From JAJTFA01 sp051715425 (GTDB taxonomy: Bacteria > Bacteroidota > Bacteroidia > UKL13-3): DNA of 64,000 bases. Below the pieces are notes generated by a model. It saw only the letters and a list, made by a program, of their open reading frames with translations, had not been told where the DNA came from and made no database searches. Positions 61,970 to 64,000 of the stretch are shown one piece after another. Position numbers and translations under genes: made by a program. How positions within the stretch are numbered: the first letter of the stretch is position 1; every line of letters starts with the position of its first letter. Where the stretch lies: assembly GCA_051715425.1 (NCBI GenBank), contig JBPXJS010000009.1, positions 62,001 to 126,000 on the forward strand, in the 5' to 3' direction.

Positions 61970-63070
61970 TCAGATATTAAAGGTTACTTCGAATATAGTC
62001 CCTTTTGGTTGGTTATCTTTTACAGTTACTTCTCCGTTCAGGAGGTTTAACAGATTTTTTACAATGAAGAGACCTAAACCTGTGCCTTTTGTTTTTCTTG
62101 TCTGCTCATCACCTGCTCTGAAAAATTTGCTGAAGAGGTTTTTCTTGTCCTCATCGGTTATGCCAATTCCCTCATCTGAAACCGTAAACAGAATTTTTTG
62201 CATTTGTTTTTTCAGCGTTATGGTGATGGTTCCACCAGCCGGTGAATATTTTTCGGCATTGCTCAACAGGTTAATCACAATCGTTTCAATAGCCATAGAA
62301 TCGGCCAGCATACTCACATTGGGCTCTATATGCAGCTTTAATCTGCTTTTCAGGTTTCTCGGATGGGCATATTTTTCAATACAAAACGACACCACCTCGC
62401 TTATATTGAACTGGGATTTGTTCAATTCAAATTTGTTGCTGTCAAGTTGTACGGCAATTAATATATTATCCACCAGATCGCGCAGCCTGTTCACATCATT
62501 AATAGAGTTGCCAATGATAGTTACCGACTGATCTTTGCTGAGTTCCCTTTTTTGCAATGTTTCCAGATAAAGTTTTATAGATGCCAGCGGAGTTTTTAAC
62601 TCATGCGTAATAGATAAAAGGAAATTATTCTGCATCCTGTTGAGTTGCAATCTGGAAAGCAACGAGCGGTAAACCCAGATAATACCCCAAAACAACAGGA
62701 GTACCATCACAATACCTTCCATCGCATACATCCATACTTTTCTGTTATATCTTTTGGTAAGGTTAAGGTAGGTGTTTTCTTTAGGTCTGATTACGTACTG
62801 ATCAATGCCTGGTTTTTCTCCGTTAAACACAATGTCGAGTTCGGGAAAACCGGCATAAAAAAAATCTTTTAACTGGTTGGTATCTGTGGCAAGTTTCTGT
62901 TCAATCGCTGCGTGGCATTCCAGGGTGGCTCTGTAGCAAAGGTCTTCAATATGAATTCTTTTTGCTTCGTAATTTTCTCTTGATGATTTGATATGTGCGA
63001 AAGTCCACCAGGTAAAGGCCACAACAATATAAACGGAAAGTAAGGAGAAAATGATTCCGGGTTTTTTCAA
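61970..63070 (-). CDS. Sensor histidine kinase
   Basis: A 366-residue inner-membrane kinase. Two membrane helices (about 5-22 and 113-133) enclose a periplasmic sensor of 90 residues with no recognised domain. The DHp domain has phospho-acceptor His156 in SITHELKTPLASIK. The ATPase domain shows INLLSNAEKYSPAGG, DEGIGITDEDKKNLF and GTGLGLFIVKNLL. It forms a two-component system with the downstream regulator. The signal is unknown. Confidence 0.93.
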   Translation of the reverse strand: MKKPGIIFSLLSVYIVVAFTWWTFAHIKSSRENYEAKRIHIEDLCYRATLECHAAIEQKLATDTNQLKDFFYAGFPELDIVFNGEKPGIDQYVIRPKENTYLNLTKRYNRKVWMYAMEGIVMVLLLFWGIIWVYRSLLSRLQLNRMQNNFLLSITHELKTPLASIKLYLETLQKRELSKDQSVTIIGNSINDVNRLRDLVDNILIAVQLDSNKFELNKSQFNISEVVSFCIEKYAHPRNLKSRLKLHIEPNVSMLADSMAIETIVINLLSNAEKYSPAGGTITITLKKQMQKILFTVSDEGIGITDEDKKNLFSKFFRAGDEQTRKTKGTGLGLFIVKNLLNLLNGEVTVKDNQPKGTIFEVTFNI

Positions 63071-63100
63071 AATTAATGCTGGTTTTACTTCATTTAAGGA

Positions 63101-63316
63101 TTAAAGATCCCAAATTGTTTTATTCCCCCGGATGTATTTTTTTAAATTAAGCCAAAATGCTACAATAAGGTAAATAATTACCGGAGAACCCATGGTAATA
63201 AAGGAAGTGTAAATAAAATAAAGGCGTATACGGGAAACAGAAATACCAAACTTTTCCCCGATATAGGTACATACGCCAAAGGCATGTTTTTCGAAAAAGT
63301 ATTTGATTTTTTCCAT
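63101..63316 (-). CDS. PspC-domain protein
   Basis: A 71-residue membrane protein. FGVCTYIGEKFGISVSRIRL followed by one hydrophobic helix (about 34-53) is the PspC fold, linked in other bacteria to envelope stress. It lies 30 nt upstream of the histidine-kinase gene on the same strand and may share its message. Confidence 0.85.
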   Translation of the reverse strand: MEKIKYFFEKHAFGVCTYIGEKFGISVSRIRLYFIYTSFITMGSPVIIYLIVAFWLNLKKYIRGNKTIWDL

Positions 63317-63354
63317 TACTGCTGTGTGATAAATAGTGTTGTTTAAACTGCAAT

Positions 63355-63924
63355 TTAAGGTTTTGGTGCCTCAAAAGCAACAACCGCCTGCCACCCGTCT
63401 TTCATCAGATATCGGATATTTTCCGGGAAAAGGGCATTTATAATGGTTGTAGTAGCTATCCCTGAACCAAATGAGATAAAAAAAGCATTCCACGAACTGA
63501 TATGATCAGATTGGTATACCCCGCTTACCAGGAAAAATAAACCCACAATGGAAGCTGATTGTGTGGCTGTTTTTAATAACTGCCTGCCAGCGGTAATTCT
63601 TCTGAATCCCCTGATATCTTTTATTCTGATAATCTTATAAGAAGATCCTGTTTTTAAGGCTTGTTTCCGCGCCATCTTTTGTCCGAAATTTCCCATCATA
63701 TCAGGATCATGTCCTAAGGTAATGGTGCTGTCTGTAATTTCGGTAACTATATTTTTTGCAAACTCCTGCTGGTTGAGATAACCGTTATACAGCAGGCATA
63801 CCTGTTGCCCCGGGAACACTTCCACCATCTTATTCAGTTGCTTGTTCATAAAAAACAAACGTGGCTGAGCAGCTAAGGTAAGCCCCAACATAAACATCAT
63901 CAGAAAAGTACAAAGTCTACTCAT
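63355..63924 (-). CDS. Uncharacterised exported membrane protein
   Basis: A 189-residue protein with a signal-like N-terminus (MSRLCTFLMMFMLGLTLAAQ). A beta-rich domain (about 25-110, VEVFPGQQVCLLYNGYLNQQ, TEITDSTITLG) follows, with two hydrophobic segments near 122-140 and 147-165. No family is recognised. A -7 box at 63943-63950 gives it a leader of about 12 nt. It precedes pspC and the two-component genes. Confidence 0.6.
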   Translation of the reverse strand: MSRLCTFLMMFMLGLTLAAQPRLFFMNKQLNKMVEVFPGQQVCLLYNGYLNQQEFAKNIVTEITDSTITLGHDPDMMGNFGQKMARKQALKTGSSYKIIRIKDIRGFRRITAGRQLLKTATQSASIVGLFFLVSGVYQSDHISSWNAFFISFGSGIATTTIINALFPENIRYLMKDGWQAVVAFEAPKP

Positions 63925-63942
63925 TTAACAGAATATTTTGGC

Positions 63943-63950
63943 CAAACGTA
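63943..63950 (-). promoter_or_regulatory. -7 box for the gene at 63924
   Basis: The minus strand reads TACGTTTG, perfect TAnnTTTG. The -33 box is not clear. It may drive this gene together with pspC and the two-component genes. Confidence 0.4.
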
Positions 63951-64000
63951 CAATGCAGACAGTTTAGCTGATCGCAATAATAGGTTTTTAGTTGCAAAAG

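Noticed and set aside
1..64000. tRNA, rRNA, CRISPR or insertion sequences
   Set aside because: All intergenic gaps are below about 225 bp and were read through; none has a cloverleaf, spaced repeats, or transposase remnants.

Overview
The window reads as chromosomal DNA of a Bacteroidota bacterium, probably from the Chitinophagales/Sphingobacteriales side; no rRNA is present to place it more exactly. Evidence: two proteins with type IX secretion (T9SS) C-terminal sorting domains, a PorV/PorQ-type barrel, families largely confined to the phylum (DUF2480, DUF2723/GT117, a DUF7033-type deacetylase), and a recurring promoter pattern TTTG - 19/20 nt - TAnnTTTG, the known Bacteroidota primary sigma signature. 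Genes are dense, often overlap by 1-8 nt, and no non-coding stretch exceeds about 225 bp. I saw no tRNA, rRNA, CRISPR array, insertion sequence or replication origin.

Layout. 1-7.9 kb: rRNA/tRNA modification (RluD family), an AraC regulator, a T9SS-secreted protein, inositol-monophosphatase family, lipoprotein N-acyltransferase (Lnt), a PorV/PorQ barrel and an NHL-propeller lipoprotein. 8.0-13.7 kb: an accessory island with Vsr endonuclease, a small XRE controller, a C5-cytosine methyltransferase, a large kinase-like protein with two GHKL ATPase domains and an Ig-like N-terminus, and a receiver-like partner. 13.9-20.2 kb: housekeeping (CtpA protease, MurQ, XRE regulator, porin, membrane protein, TatD, MarC). 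20.2-37.0 kb: surface polysaccharide locus with ligase/polymerase, GT4 and two-domain GT2 glycosyltransferases, a Wzm/Wzt ABC exporter, acyltransferases and a deacetylase-like protein. 37.1-46.4 kb: GlyRS, PAP2 phosphatase, glycosyltransferase, DUF2480, RidA, a 3-hydroxyacyl-CoA dehydrogenase-like protein, a secreted M1 and an M28 peptidase, RlmB. 46.4-64 kb: GT117 membrane protein, the rimP-nusA-infB operon, a vWA membrane protein, FabG, esterase, VanZ, Pgk, a lipoprotein, a Rieske protein, a two-component system and PspC.

How genes work together. The methyltransferase island is the most unusual part. The XRE, methyltransferase, kinase-like and receiver-like genes form one tight operon (gaps of 2-12 nt), with Vsr just upstream. 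Two perfect palindromes share the core ATAATTAT: one lies ahead of the XRE gene and one spans the XRE stop and the methyltransferase start, suggesting autoregulation. No cognate restriction endonuclease is recognisable, so the kinase/receiver pair is the candidate effector or sensor arm of a methylation-linked defence or regulatory system. The polysaccharide locus looks like an ABC-exporter-dependent O-antigen-type pathway, built partly by duplication of a two-domain GT2 gene on either side of the exporter.

Several start codons are corrected here using promoter positions (rimP, the XRE gene near 16.9 kb, ridA). In at least two cases (18398 and 18896) the -7 box lies only 6-8 nt ahead of the start codon, which implies leaderless or nearly leaderless mRNAs.
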